Below are positions 1 to 8,149 of a DNA stretch of 64,000 bases, in pieces. The stretch lies in contig NZ_WKJL01000002.1 in assembly GCF_009674565.1 (NCBI RefSeq), positions 248,001-312,000 of the forward strand. The letters are read 5' to 3'. The notes beneath the pieces were generated by a model. That model saw only the letters and a list, made by a program, of their open reading frames with translations. It searched no databases and was not told the origin of the DNA. Position numbers and translations under genes: made by a program. Source of the stretch: Duganella aquatilis. GTDB lineage: Bacteria; Pseudomonadota; Gammaproteobacteria; Burkholderiales; Burkholderiaceae_D. Positions within the stretch are counted from its first letter, which is position 1; the number at the start of each line of letters is the position of its first letter.

Positions 1-59
1 CCCACGAACGACCACAGCACGGCCTTCAGCGAATACAGGAAGCCGGGCTGCTTGTCCAT
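1..59 (-). CDS. DUF2970 family small membrane protein, 5' part only
   Basis: Only the first 20 codons lie in the window, beginning MDKQPGFLYSLKAV; the rest runs off the left edge. The reading frame starts in a TGATG overlap with the ctaG stop codon, which implies translational coupling. A DUF2970 protein at this place between ctaG and coxC is typical of betaproteobacterial oxidase operons; the family has no established biochemical role. The family call rests on position and the visible N-terminus. Confidence 0.7.
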   Translation of the reverse strand, partial: MDKQPGFLYSLKAVLWSFV

Positions 60-598
60 CAGTTGGCCGCCGTCTTGACCAGACCGCCGCCCACCTCGAA
101 GAAGGTGTACGACAGCGTGATGGTCTTCACCTCCCTTGGCAGCTTGGGATCGATGTAGAACACCACCGGCATCTGGCGCGCCTCGTTCGGCTTCAGCGTC
201 TGCTGCTTGAAGCAGAAGCACTCCACTTTCATGAAAAACGGCGTCGCGTTCTGCGGCGCGTAACTCGGGATCGCCTGCGCGTTCATCTCGCGCGGCTGGG
301 TGTTGACCACTTCATACAGCACCGTGTTCAGCTCGCCCGGATGCACGCTCATGCTGGCCTGCGTCGGCCGGAAGCGCCACGGTCCCTGGGCATTGCCGTC
401 GAACTCGATGGTGACGTTGCGCGTCTTGTCCACCTGCGTGTTCTGGTCGTAGGCCGCCGTGCCGTCTTTCTGCGTCAGCACATTGATGCCCAGCGCTTCG
501 CAGATCTGGCGGTAGAACGGATTGAGCGCATAGGCAAAGCCGAACATCACCGCGGCGATGACGATCAGCTTGCCCAGCAGCTTTTTGTTCTCGGTCAT
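59..598 (-). CDS. ctaG: Cytochrome c oxidase assembly protein CtaG/Cox11
   Basis: This is the copper chaperone that delivers copper to the CuB site of oxidase subunit I. The 179-residue protein has one N-terminal membrane segment (about residues 10-27) followed by a periplasmic domain. The copper-binding CFCF motif is present at residues 127-130 (C127, C129). Length and order match Cox11. It starts one base after the stop of the small upstream ORF and overlaps the next gene by one base, so it sits in a tightly coupled operon with ctaC and ctaD. Confidence 0.96.
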   Translation of the reverse strand: MTENKKLLGKLIVIAAVMFGFAYALNPFYRQICEALGINVLTQKDGTAAYDQNTQVDKTRNVTIEFDGNAQGPWRFRPTQASMSVHPGELNTVLYEVVNTQPREMNAQAIPSYAPQNATPFFMKVECFCFKQQTLKPNEARQMPVVFYIDPKLPREVKTITLSYTFFEVGGGLVKTAAN

Positions 599-599
599 C

Positions 600-707
600 T
601 CAGCTCAGCCAGATGCGCTTGACGAACACCGAGGCGAAGAAGAACGCCGCCAGGCCGAACAGGATCAAGGCGGTGCGCAGATTGTTCGGTTTCTTTTGGC
701 CGTTCAT
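600..707 (-). CDS. Small single-span protein between ctaD and ctaG (oxidase assembly-type)
   Basis: A 35-codon ORF begins with MNGQKKPNNLRTA and contains one hydrophobic segment (about residues 12-29), ending in KRIWLS. It starts two bases after the ctaD stop and ends one base before the ctaG start. Tiny 'cytochrome oxidase small assembly protein' genes occupy this place in related bacteria. The ORF is easily missed because a longer out-of-frame reading extends upstream inside ctaD. The function is inferred from position and size only. Confidence 0.75.
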   Translation of the reverse strand: MNGQKKPNNLRTALILFGLAAFFFASVFVKRIWLS

Positions 708-709
708 GG

Positions 710-2311
710 TTATTTGAACTCTGGCGGCGTTTCGAAGGTGTGGAACGGCGCCGGCGACGGCACGGTCCACTCCAGGCCTTCCGCGCCTTCCCATGGCTTG
801 GCTTCCGCCTTCTTGCCGCCGCGAATGGTCGGCAGGATCACGAAGAACAGGAAGAACACCTGCGACAGGCCGAAGCCGAAGGCGCCGATGGTGGCCACCA
901 TGTTGAAGTCGGTGAACTGCGCCGAGTAGTCGGCGTAGCGGCGCGGCATGCCGGCCAGGCCCAGGAAGTGCATCGGGAAGAAGGTGACGTTGAAGGTGAT
1001 CAGCGACAGCCAGAAGTGGGTCTTGCCCATGGTCTCGTTGTACATGTGGCCGGTCCATTTCGGCGACCAGTAGTAGAAGCCGGCGAACAGCGCGAACAGC
1101 GAGCCGGCCACCAGCACGTAGTGGAAGTGCGCCACCACGTAGTAGGTGTCCTGCAGCTGGATGTCGATCGGCGTTACCGCCAGGATCAGGCCGGTGAAGC
1201 CGCCGATGGTGAACACGAAGATGAAGCCGACCGCGAACAGCATCGGCGTCTCGAACGTCATCGAGCCGCGCCACATGGTGGCGATCCAGTTGAATACCTT
1301 CACGCCGGTCGGCACCGCGATCAGCATGGTGGCGTACATGAAGAACAGCTGCGAGGTCACCGGCATGCCGGTGGTGAACATGTGGTGGGCCCAGACGATG
1401 AACGACAGGATCGCGATCGACGCCGTGGCGTACACCATCGAGGCGTAGCCGAACAGCTGCTTGCGGGCAAACGCCGGCAGGATCTGCGAGACGATGCCGA
1501 ACGCCGGCAGAATCATGATGTACACCTCGGGGTGGCCGAAGAACCAGAAGATGTGCTGGTACATGACCGGGTCGCCGCCGGCGGCCGCGTTGAAGAACGA
1601 GGTGCCGAAGTGGCGGTCGGTCAGCGTCATGGTGATGGCGCCTGCCAGCACCGGCATCACGGCGATCAGCAGGTAGGCGGTGATCAGCCAGGTCCAGCAG
1701 AACATCGGCATCTTCATCAGCGTCATGCCGGGCGCGCGCATGTTGAGGATGGTGACGATGATGTTGATCGAACCCATGATCGACGAGGCGCCCATCAGGT
1801 GCATCGCGAAGATGGCCATGTCCATGCCGGGACCCATCTGGGTCGACAGCGGCGCATACAGCGTCCAGCCGGCGGCGGTGGCGCCGCCTGGCGCCAGGAA
1901 CGAGGTGGCCAGCAGGATGGCAGCCGGCGGCAGCAGCCAGAACGAGAAGTTGTTCATGCGCGCGAACGCCATGTCCGACGCGCCGATCTGCAGCGGGATC
2001 ATCCAGTTGGCGAAGCCGACGAAGGCCGGCATGATGGCGCCGAACACCATCACCAGGCCGTGCATGGTGGTCAGCTGGTTGAAGAATTCAGGCTGGAAGA
2101 ATTGCAGGCCGGGCTTGAACAGCTCGGTACGTATCATCAGCGCCAGCACGCCGCCGGACAGCAGCATGATGAACGAGAACCACAGGTACAGCGTACCGAT
2201 ATCCTTGTGGTTGGTCGCGAACAGCCAGCGCGCCGGACCATGTGGATGGTCGTGCGCGTGATCGTGGGCGTGATCATGATCGTGGCCGTGATCCAAAGTA
2301 GTTGTGCTCAT
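710..2311 (-). CDS. ctaD: Cytochrome c oxidase subunit I
   Basis: This is the catalytic heme a/a3-CuB subunit of an aa3-type oxidase, reducing O2 to water and pumping protons across the inner membrane. The 533-residue, 12-span protein contains HPEVY (H260-Y264, the cross-linked His-Tyr pair), an HH pair in the WAHHMF motif, and VAHFHYV for the heme ligands. The N-terminus is unusual: residues 7-24 alternate His with Asp/Ala/Gly and carry nine histidines before the first membrane span. It lies downstream of ctaC (15-bp gap). Confidence 0.98.
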   Translation of the reverse strand: MSTTTLDHGHDHDHAHDHAHDHPHGPARWLFATNHKDIGTLYLWFSFIMLLSGGVLALMIRTELFKPGLQFFQPEFFNQLTTMHGLVMVFGAIMPAFVGFANWMIPLQIGASDMAFARMNNFSFWLLPPAAILLATSFLAPGGATAAGWTLYAPLSTQMGPGMDMAIFAMHLMGASSIMGSINIIVTILNMRAPGMTLMKMPMFCWTWLITAYLLIAVMPVLAGAITMTLTDRHFGTSFFNAAAGGDPVMYQHIFWFFGHPEVYIMILPAFGIVSQILPAFARKQLFGYASMVYATASIAILSFIVWAHHMFTTGMPVTSQLFFMYATMLIAVPTGVKVFNWIATMWRGSMTFETPMLFAVGFIFVFTIGGFTGLILAVTPIDIQLQDTYYVVAHFHYVLVAGSLFALFAGFYYWSPKWTGHMYNETMGKTHFWLSLITFNVTFFPMHFLGLAGMPRRYADYSAQFTDFNMVATIGAFGFGLSQVFFLFFVILPTIRGGKKAEAKPWEGAEGLEWTVPSPAPFHTFETPPEFK

Positions 2312-2326
2312 CTGTAACGCTCCTGA

Positions 2327-3544
2327 TTACTTACGTGCAGCCACAACTTCGGCTGGTTGAACGATGTTTTCCTCAGCCTTGTTCGTCCAGCTATTGCGGG
2401 TGTAAGTAATGACAGCCGCGATATCCGTATCCGACAATTGCTTCCAAGAAGGCATTTCGACGGGATATTTCCCGCTCTTCTTACCGTGCAGCAGCACGTT
2501 GATTTGTTCGGCTTTCGGGCCGGTGACCACCGGCGAACCGTCCAGCGCCGGGTAGGTGGCCGGCATGCCGCGGCCGTTGGCCTGGTGGCAGGCCACGCAG
2601 TTGGTGCTGTAGACTTTTTCGCCCTTGGTTTTCAGCTCGTCGATGGTCCAGGTCTTGGTTGGATCGTCGGCCAGCGCGGCCATTTCCTTCTTCTTGCCGT
2701 CGACCCAGACTTTATAGTCGGCGTCCGACACCACGCGCACCACGATTGGCATGAAAGCGTGCTCCTTGCCGCACAGTTCCGAGCAGTAGCCGCGGAAGAT
2801 GCCGGTGTGCTCGGCCTTGAACCAGGTGTCGCGCACGAAGCCGGGAATCGCATCCTGCTTGACGGCGAAGGCCGGGATCGACCACGAGTGGATGACGTCG
2901 TTGGCGGTGGTGATCAGGCGGATCTTGCGGTGCACCGGCACCACCACTTCGTTATCGACTTCCATCAGGTAGTTGTCGCCGCGTTTCTCGGTCGGCTCGA
3001 AGCCCGGCGCCCCCACTTGCGCGCGCGGCGTCGACAGGTTGGACAGGAAGGAAATGCCCTCGCCCTCGCCTTTCAGGTAGTCGTAGCCCCACTTCCACTG
3101 CATGCCGGTGACCTTGATGGTGATGTCGGCGTTGGAGGTGTCCTTCATGCCGACCACGGTGCGGGTGGCGGGCAACGCCATGCCGATCACGATCAGGAAC
3201 GGCACGATGGTCCAGGCCACTTCGACCGCGGTCGATTCGTGGAAGGTTGCCGGCTTGTGGCCCAGCGATTTGCGGTGCTTGAAGATCGAATAGAACATCA
3301 CGCCGAACACAGCGATGAAGATGACCAGGCAGACGCCCATCATCCAGTTGTGCAGGCTGTAGACTTCGGTGGCGATTTGGGTGGCGGGAGGCTGCAGTGT
3401 CAATTCGCCGGCGACGGGGCCGCCGGTGCCGCCCGTCGCGGCGTTGTAGGTACCTGTTGCGGTGTCAGCTGCCCACGCTGGCACACCGGCTGCCAGCATG
3501 GCCAGCCCGAGCATCAACGCTTGAAGTCGCTTCGCATATGTCAT
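2327..3544 (-). CDS. ctaC: Cytochrome c oxidase subunit II with fused cytochrome c domain
   Basis: This subunit takes electrons from cytochrome c through the binuclear CuA centre. The 405-residue protein has a signal peptide (to about residue 25), two membrane helices (about 66-88 and 107-125), and a cupredoxin domain with CuA ligands H219, C254, C258, H262 and M265. A C-terminal cytochrome c domain follows, with CVACH at 316-320. The fusion is the caa3-like form common in betaproteobacteria. It is the first gene of the minus-strand oxidase operon. Confidence 0.97.
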   Translation of the reverse strand: MTYAKRLQALMLGLAMLAAGVPAWAADTATGTYNAATGGTGGPVAGELTLQPPATQIATEVYSLHNWMMGVCLVIFIAVFGVMFYSIFKHRKSLGHKPATFHESTAVEVAWTIVPFLIVIGMALPATRTVVGMKDTSNADITIKVTGMQWKWGYDYLKGEGEGISFLSNLSTPRAQVGAPGFEPTEKRGDNYLMEVDNEVVVPVHRKIRLITTANDVIHSWSIPAFAVKQDAIPGFVRDTWFKAEHTGIFRGYCSELCGKEHAFMPIVVRVVSDADYKVWVDGKKKEMAALADDPTKTWTIDELKTKGEKVYSTNCVACHQANGRGMPATYPALDGSPVVTGPKAEQINVLLHGKKSGKYPVEMPSWKQLSDTDIAAVITYTRNSWTNKAEENIVQPAEVVAARK

Positions 3545-3635
3545 GTTTTCCCCAACTGCCCAAGAAATTAAAATATTTTTTTAACGTCTTTCCGGCTGAT
3601 CGGTAAACTGAACCGGCGACGCTCCTTAAACAACC

Positions 3636-3653
3636 GCGCATCGTGGGATGCGC
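3636..3653. repeat. Short hairpin upstream of ctaC
   Basis: GCGCATC and GATGCGC form a 7-bp stem with a 4-base loop, about 90 bp upstream of the ctaC start in an AT-rich leader. It could be an operator or leader structure. Nothing else distinctive was seen in the 3545-3782 stretch apart from A/T runs. Confidence 0.35.
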
Positions 3654-3782
3654 ACTTCTGCTTAATGCAACTGCTCGTTCGTGCTCGATGTAACCTGTGT
3701 TTGCCATGGTGGCAAAGTTAGTGATTGATTATATAGAACAAAAACGTAGCACATCAAGCAATAAACTATCTCGCGGCCTTAT

Positions 3783-3815
3783 TGTTGCCAAGCAGCTTTA
3801 CGCCGCATGGCAACA
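3783..3815. repeat. Inverted repeat just downstream of bioC
   Basis: TGTTGCCA (3783-3790) and TGGCAACA (3808-3815) form an 8-bp stem 11 bp past the bioC stop. There is no clear U-run on the minus strand, so it is at best a weak transcription terminator for bioC. Confidence 0.35.
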
Positions 3816-3826
3816 TACAATCCGCC

Positions 3827-4750
3827 TCAGCCCGGCTTACGCGGCGGCTCGAAACGAATAATCGCTTCGCCTTTGGAAGTCACCTTGGGCGCCGGGCGGA
3901 AGGCGTGACCGTAGATAACTTCGAAGGTCAGGCCCAGTTTGCCGTCGGCGCGGCGACCGCGCTCCAGGGTGTCCAGCATGCGTTGCCAGGCCTGCTTGCC
4001 CATCATGCTGCGACGCAATGTGGTGAGCGGATTGCCGCCCAGCGCGCGCACGTCAGCCAACAACGCTTGTGGCGTATCGTAGGTCACGGTGATAGTTTCC
4101 ATGTCCAGCACCGGGGTCGAAAACCCCACTTCGACCAGTTGATCGCCGAAATCGTGCATGTCGACGAAGGGCAGCACGTGCGGCGCCAGGTCGGCTTCGG
4201 CAAAAGCGGTGCGCAGCTCACGCAGCGAATCCGGGCCGAAGCAGGAAAACATCAACAGACTGTTCACGCGCAGCACGCGGCGCCACTCGGCAAACACGCG
4301 GTCCGGCTGCGGATGCCAGTGCAGCGCCAGGTTGGACCAGACCAGGTCCAGCGAATTCGGTCCCAGCGGCAACTCGGAAAAATCGCCGCATACCAGGTCG
4401 AGGCCGCTCTTCGACGGCAGCAGCTTGCTCAGCAGCTGGTTCAGCGAGGATTGCCGGGCGGCCGGGCCTTGCGCGGCGCGCAGCATCGCTTCGGAAGCGT
4501 CCAGCCCGAGAATCTGGGCGGCGGGATACGATTTTTGCAACAAAGGCAGATCGGCGCCGGTGCCGGTGCCGGCGTCCAAAACGCGCGAAGGCGCTATTTT
4601 AATCAATTCCAGCCGATCAAACATGCGCGAAGATACTTCTCGGCGCAGAAAATCGGCCGGCGCGATACGTTCCGGGCGGGAAAACAGGCGGCGCACGCGT
4701 TCCAGGTCGATCGGCGCGCTGAGTTTGGGGGGATTGGCGGGGACTTGCAT
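3827..4750 (-). CDS. bioC: Malonyl-[ACP] O-methyltransferase BioC-type
   Basis: This SAM-dependent methyltransferase caps malonyl-ACP to start pimelate synthesis for biotin. The class I fold is visible from the SAM-binding LDAGTGTG motif near the N-terminal third, then LGLDASEAML and a WSNLALHW segment typical of BioC. I chose the internal ATG giving MQVPANPP (307 residues); an upstream in-frame ATG at 4790-4792 would add 14 non-conserved residues. The gene stands alone, with no other bio genes nearby, and is divergent from the comF-type gene. Confidence 0.85.
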   Translation of the reverse strand: MQVPANPPKLSAPIDLERVRRLFSRPERIAPADFLRREVSSRMFDRLELIKIAPSRVLDAGTGTGADLPLLQKSYPAAQILGLDASEAMLRAAQGPAARQSSLNQLLSKLLPSKSGLDLVCGDFSELPLGPNSLDLVWSNLALHWHPQPDRVFAEWRRVLRVNSLLMFSCFGPDSLRELRTAFAEADLAPHVLPFVDMHDFGDQLVEVGFSTPVLDMETITVTYDTPQALLADVRALGGNPLTTLRRSMMGKQAWQRMLDTLERGRRADGKLGLTFEVIYGHAFRPAPKVTSKGEAIIRFEPPRKPG

Positions 4751-4846
4751 GATGATAGGTCGTTGTAATGCGATAATGTCGGCAGTGTACATGGTTGGAC
4801 GCTATCGCGACGACGCCCGGTCAGGTTTTCGACGGCGGAGCGTGGC

Positions 4847-5677
4847 ATGAATGACAAGAAACGGGCGGCGCGACAGCGCGATGGCGACGGACGGGTGCGC
4901 AGCTACCACGCGCCGCTCAGCGCCCTGCTGCGGCGCTGGGGCGGCATGTTGCTGCATCGTCTGCTGCCCGGCGCCTGCGCCCTGTGCGGCGGCGACAGCT
5001 ACCACGCCCTGTGCGCCGGCTGCGCCGCGCAATTCTTCGGCCCCGCCGCCGCCATCGCCCGCTGCCACGTCTGCGCCAATCCGCTGGACGGCCACGCGCT
5101 CCCGGCCCGCGATGCCGCGCGGCAAGGCACCGCACTGCTGTGCGGCGTCTGCCAGGCGCACCCACCGGCCTTCGACCGCACGCTGGTCGCGGCCGATTAC
5201 GCCATGCCGGTCGACCAGCTGGTGCTGCAACTGAAATTCGGCCACCGTCTGGCGCTGGCCCCGTTGTGCGCCCGGCTGCTGCGCGACAGCGTGCTGTCCC
5301 AGCCGGACTTCACGCTGCCCGCCCTGCTCTGCCCGGTGCCGCTGGGACCGCGCAGGCTGGCCGAACGCGGCTACAATCAGGCCCTGGAAATTGCCCGGCC
5401 GCTGGCAAGCAGCCTGGGCATCGCCCTGCACGCGCAACTGGCGGTCCGCCTGCGCGAGACGGCCGCCCAGAGCAGCATCGCGCCCGATCGCCGCCAGCAG
5501 AACATCGCCGGCGCCTTCGCCGTGCCGGACGCCGCCCTGGTGGCAGGCCGCCACATCGGCGTCGTCGACGACGTCATGACCAGCGGCCGCACGCTGAACG
5601 AACTGGCGGCCACATTGAAACGCCACGGCGCCGCGCGCGTGAGCAACCTGGTGTTTGCCCGCACGCCGCCGCATTGA
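4847..5677 (+). CDS. ComF family phosphoribosyltransferase-like protein
   Basis: The 276-residue protein has the ComF layout. An N-terminal zinc-ribbon-like region carries Cys pairs (C44/C47, C56/C59, C73/C76, C99/C102), and a type I phosphoribosyltransferase domain carries the PRPP loop VVDDVMTSGRT at 239-249. ComF homologues (GntX in E. coli) are linked to DNA uptake and use of DNA as nutrient, but the reaction is not settled. The neighbouring type IV pilus retraction ATPases elsewhere in the window fit natural competence, though that is inference. Confidence 0.88.
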   Translation: MNDKKRAARQRDGDGRVRSYHAPLSALLRRWGGMLLHRLLPGACALCGGDSYHALCAGCAAQFFGPAAAIARCHVCANPLDGHALPARDAARQGTALLCGVCQAHPPAFDRTLVAADYAMPVDQLVLQLKFGHRLALAPLCARLLRDSVLSQPDFTLPALLCPVPLGPRRLAERGYNQALEIARPLASSLGIALHAQLAVRLRETAAQSSIAPDRRQQNIAGAFAVPDAALVAGRHIGVVDDVMTSGRTLNELAATLKRHGAARVSNLVFARTPPH

Positions 5678-5701
5678 AGATTGAAGAAGAAAGAGGAAAG
5701 C

Positions 5702-6172
5702 ATGTTCCACGTCGTCCTGGTCCACCCAGAAATTCCGCCGAACACCGGCAACGTCATCCGCCTGTGCGCCAACACCGGCGCCCAGCTGCACCTGATCGAG
5801 CCGCTGGGCTTCCCGCTGGAAGACTCCAAGCTCAAGCGCGCCGGCCTGGACTACCACGAGTACGCCCGCATGAAAGTGCACAAGGACTGGGCCGCCTTCC
5901 TGGCCGAGGTGCAGCCGGACGCCAGCCGCATGTTCGCCATGACCACCCACGGCAGCGCGCCGTTCGGGCAAGCCAGCTTCCAGCCCGGCGACGTGTTCGT
6001 GTTCGGCTCGGAGACGGCCGGCCTGCCGGTGGAACTGCGCGAAAGCTTCCCCACAGCCCAGCGCATCCGCCTGCCGATGCGTCCGGACAACCGCAGCATG
6101 AACCTGTCCAACACCGTCGCCGTGGTGGTGTTCGAAGCCTGGCGCCAGAACGGCTACGCCGGCGGCGCCTGA
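5702..6172 (+). CDS. trmL: tRNA (cytidine(34)-2'-O)-methyltransferase TrmL
   Basis: This SPOUT-class enzyme 2'-O-methylates the wobble base of tRNA-Leu isoacceptors. The 156-residue length is typical. It starts MFHVVLVHPEIPPNTGN and has the C-terminal knot region with RLPMRP and MNLSNTVAVV. The start at 5702 is preferred over an in-frame ATG 21 bases earlier because AGGAAA sits just before it and the family begins at this Met. It follows the comF-type gene by 24 bp. A 92-bp perfect palindrome begins two bases after its stop codon. Confidence 0.95.
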   Translation: MFHVVLVHPEIPPNTGNVIRLCANTGAQLHLIEPLGFPLEDSKLKRAGLDYHEYARMKVHKDWAAFLAEVQPDASRMFAMTTHGSAPFGQASFQPGDVFVFGSETAGLPVELRESFPTAQRIRLPMRPDNRSMNLSNTVAVVVFEAWRQNGYAGGA

Positions 6173-6173
6173 A

Positions 6174-6265
6174 ATCCGGGGTCAGTTCTGCCAATCGCAC
6201 ACAAGCCCAGCCGTAGCGGCCGCTACGGCTGGGCTTGTGTGCGATTGGCAGAACTGACCCCGGAT
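6174..6265. repeat. 92-bp perfect palindrome, copy 1 of a shared 88-bp hairpin design
   Basis: Every base from 6174 to 6219 pairs with 6220-6265, giving two 46-base arms with no spacer. The ends read CCGGGGTCAG (6176-6185) and its complement; the centre is GTAGC-GGCC-GCTAC (6213-6226). The 27 bases between end and centre (6186-6212) are unlike those of copy 2 at 18917-19004. It lies between convergent trmL and the DMT transporter gene and provides the latter's last codons and stop. There is no U-run, so it is not a classical intrinsic terminator, though it could impede RNA polymerase from both sides. Confidence 0.95.
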
Positions 6266-7173
6266 GCATGCAGCCACACTGAACCGGCCACGCCGGCGAT
6301 CAGCAGCACGATCGCCGCCAGCTCCAGCGGACGCGGCGCCTGGTGCTGGTACAGAAAACCGTACAGCAGGCCGAACAGGGTTTCAAACAGCAGCAGTTGG
6401 CCCGACAAGGTCACCGGCACGCGCTGGCTGGCGAGATTCCACAACTGGTTGCCGATCACCGAAGCACCCAAGGCGACGATGGTCACCACGCTCCAGAAAC
6501 GCAGCCAGTCGCGCGGCACGCCGCCACCGGCCCAGCCGCAGCCATAGGCCGCCACGCCCAGCGCCAGCGCCACCACGCCGGTGCTGATGCCGTACAGGCC
6601 GGCCCACTCGGCGCCGCTGAAGCGCGGATTACTTTTCAGGAAGCGCGCATTGTCGACCGCGAACCAGGTCCAGCACAGCAGCGCGCCGAACGCGCACAGC
6701 ATGCCCAGCGCCACCATCGGCCACGGCTGCGCCGCCCGCTGCGCATGCGTGAACACATCCACGTTGATGCAGGCGATGCCGGCCACCACCAGCGCCAGCG
6801 GCCATGCCAGCTGACGCAGCGGCAAGGCGCCATGATCGCGCCGCCCCAGCAAGGTCACGCTCAACGGCAGCAGGCCGATCACCAGCGAGGCCGCCGCCAC
6901 GCCCGCCAGCTGCACGCCGGTTGACAGCAGCAGGTAATAGACAATATTCCCCGCCAGCGCATGCCGCAGCAGTACCACGCAATCCGCGCGCGTAACCCGG
7001 CGCAGCAGCCCGTTCAGGCGCGGCAGCAACAGCAGCAGGGTGATCAGCCCGTAGGCCAGGTAGCGCCCCAGCGCCAGCTCCATCGGCGAGAATTCCGCCA
7101 GCCAGCGCGGCATCACAAAAATCATGCCCCAGAAGGCTCCGGCCGCCAGGCCGCACGCAACGCCATACCACAT
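6223..7173 (-). CDS. EamA/DMT family transporter
   Basis: The 316-residue protein has about ten hydrophobic segments in two repeats, the drug/metabolite transporter fold; the substrate cannot be told. ATG at 7173 is chosen because AAGGAG lies seven bases upstream; a TTG six bases earlier is too close to that site. The last residues (SGVSSANRTQAQP and the TAG stop) are encoded by the 92-bp palindrome, so the natural C-terminus has probably been replaced. An AraC-type gene lies upstream on the same strand and may regulate it. Confidence 0.85.
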   Translation of the reverse strand: MWYGVACGLAAGAFWGMIFVMPRWLAEFSPMELALGRYLAYGLITLLLLLPRLNGLLRRVTRADCVVLLRHALAGNIVYYLLLSTGVQLAGVAAASLVIGLLPLSVTLLGRRDHGALPLRQLAWPLALVVAGIACINVDVFTHAQRAAQPWPMVALGMLCAFGALLCWTWFAVDNARFLKSNPRFSGAEWAGLYGISTGVVALALGVAAYGCGWAGGGVPRDWLRFWSVVTIVALGASVIGNQLWNLASQRVPVTLSGQLLLFETLFGLLYGFLYQHQAPRPLELAAIVLLIAGVAGSVWLHASGVSSANRTQAQP

Positions 7174-7233
7174 ACGCAATCTCCTTTTCGAGACGCATTG
7201 TGGCGGCGCGCGGCCGGCAGGGATTGTCTGAGG

Positions 7234-7980
7234 CTAGCGGATTTTTGTCTGGTTCTGCTTACGGTAGGCCAGCGGCGTGATGTCCATGTCGCGGCGCATG
7301 GCGTGCGTCAGCGCGCTCTGGTCGGCGTAACCGGCCAGCGTGGCCAGCTGCGCGATCGGCAGCGACGATTCCACCAGCTGGCGGCAGACGAAGCGCAGGC
7401 GCATCGCGTTCAGCCAGGCTTGCGGCGTGGTGTCCAGTTCTTCGCGGAACACGCGGTGCAGGTTGCTCACGCTCATGCAGGCCAACCTGGCCATGCTGTC
7501 GGTGGTCCAGGGCTGGCCGGGCGCCGCCTCGAAGCGCGTCAACACTGCTTGCAGGCGCGAGGCCGGGCGTGGCGGCTGGCAGGTCAATGCTTCCAGCAGC
7601 AAGGGTGTCCAGTTGGCCAGCACGCCGGCGCTGGCCGCGCCTTGCGCATGCATCACGCCCATGAAATCGATCAGCTTGCCGGCGGCGGCGCCGATCGGCG
7701 CATACGTCCGCTCGGCCAGACGGCCCGCCGTTTCCTGCGGCACGCCGGCCAGGTCGAAATCCAGGATCAGCGACTGGTTCGGCTCGCGCGAAAACTGCGT
7801 GTGCACCAGCCCCGGCGCGATGAAGGCGGCGCGCAACGGATGGACCACGTCGCCAGCGCCGTTGATGTCCAGCGTCAGCTTGCCCTTGAGCGGCAACACC
7901 ATCTGGGCGAAGTCGTGCGCGTCCGAGAACGGAGCGGCGTAACTGCGCACATCGATTTCAGTGAGGGTCAGGGCTGGCAT
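7234..7980 (-). CDS. AraC family transcriptional regulator
   Basis: The 248-residue protein has an N-terminal cupin-like sensing region and a C-terminal double helix-turn-helix of the AraC family (WTTDSMARLACMSVSNLHRVF, then LATLAGYADQSALTHAM). The start is uncertain: I use the ATG giving MPALTLTEI, while a TTG at 8067 would add 29 residues without a well-spaced ribosome site. It lies 60 bp upstream of the DMT transporter gene in the same direction, so control of that exporter is a reasonable guess. Confidence 0.85.
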   Translation of the reverse strand: MPALTLTEIDVRSYAAPFSDAHDFAQMVLPLKGKLTLDINGAGDVVHPLRAAFIAPGLVHTQFSREPNQSLILDFDLAGVPQETAGRLAERTYAPIGAAAGKLIDFMGVMHAQGAASAGVLANWTPLLLEALTCQPPRPASRLQAVLTRFEAAPGQPWTTDSMARLACMSVSNLHRVFREELDTTPQAWLNAMRLRFVCRQLVESSLPIAQLATLAGYADQSALTHAMRRDMDITPLAYRKQNQTKIR

Positions 7981-8149
7981 GCCATCAGTGTAATACAGTT
8001 CCCACGCGATGTTAGCGCCTGCGCCAAAGACGGATAGCCACCCTGTCTCACTTTGATTGAAATACAACCTTATCCGGAAAAAATCTTTTCCTGCATTGAC
8101 GCAACAATGTCATCTACCTAATCTGCCGGGGTAATCAACGGAGAGCAGC

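Noticed and set aside
740..2317. Long plus-strand open frame opposite ctaD, and similar long frames opposite glcD, polA, uvrD, thiC, valS and others
   Set aside because: They are antisense shadows of GC-rich genes: Arg/His/Gln/Ala-rich, no ribosome sites, no recognisable domains, and a clear real gene on the other strand.
4984..6216. 410-codon plus-strand frame across the comF-type and trmL genes
   Set aside because: It is out of frame with both well-supported genes and is Arg/Pro/Ala-rich without domains; it ends in the palindrome only because the palindrome carries the same phase stop.
6174..6265. Intrinsic terminator or insertion sequence as the explanation for the palindrome
   Set aside because: There is no U-run, the stem is far longer than terminators, no transposase is encoded, and no obvious target-site duplication is seen. 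The fixed ends and apex shared with the second copy point to a defined element.
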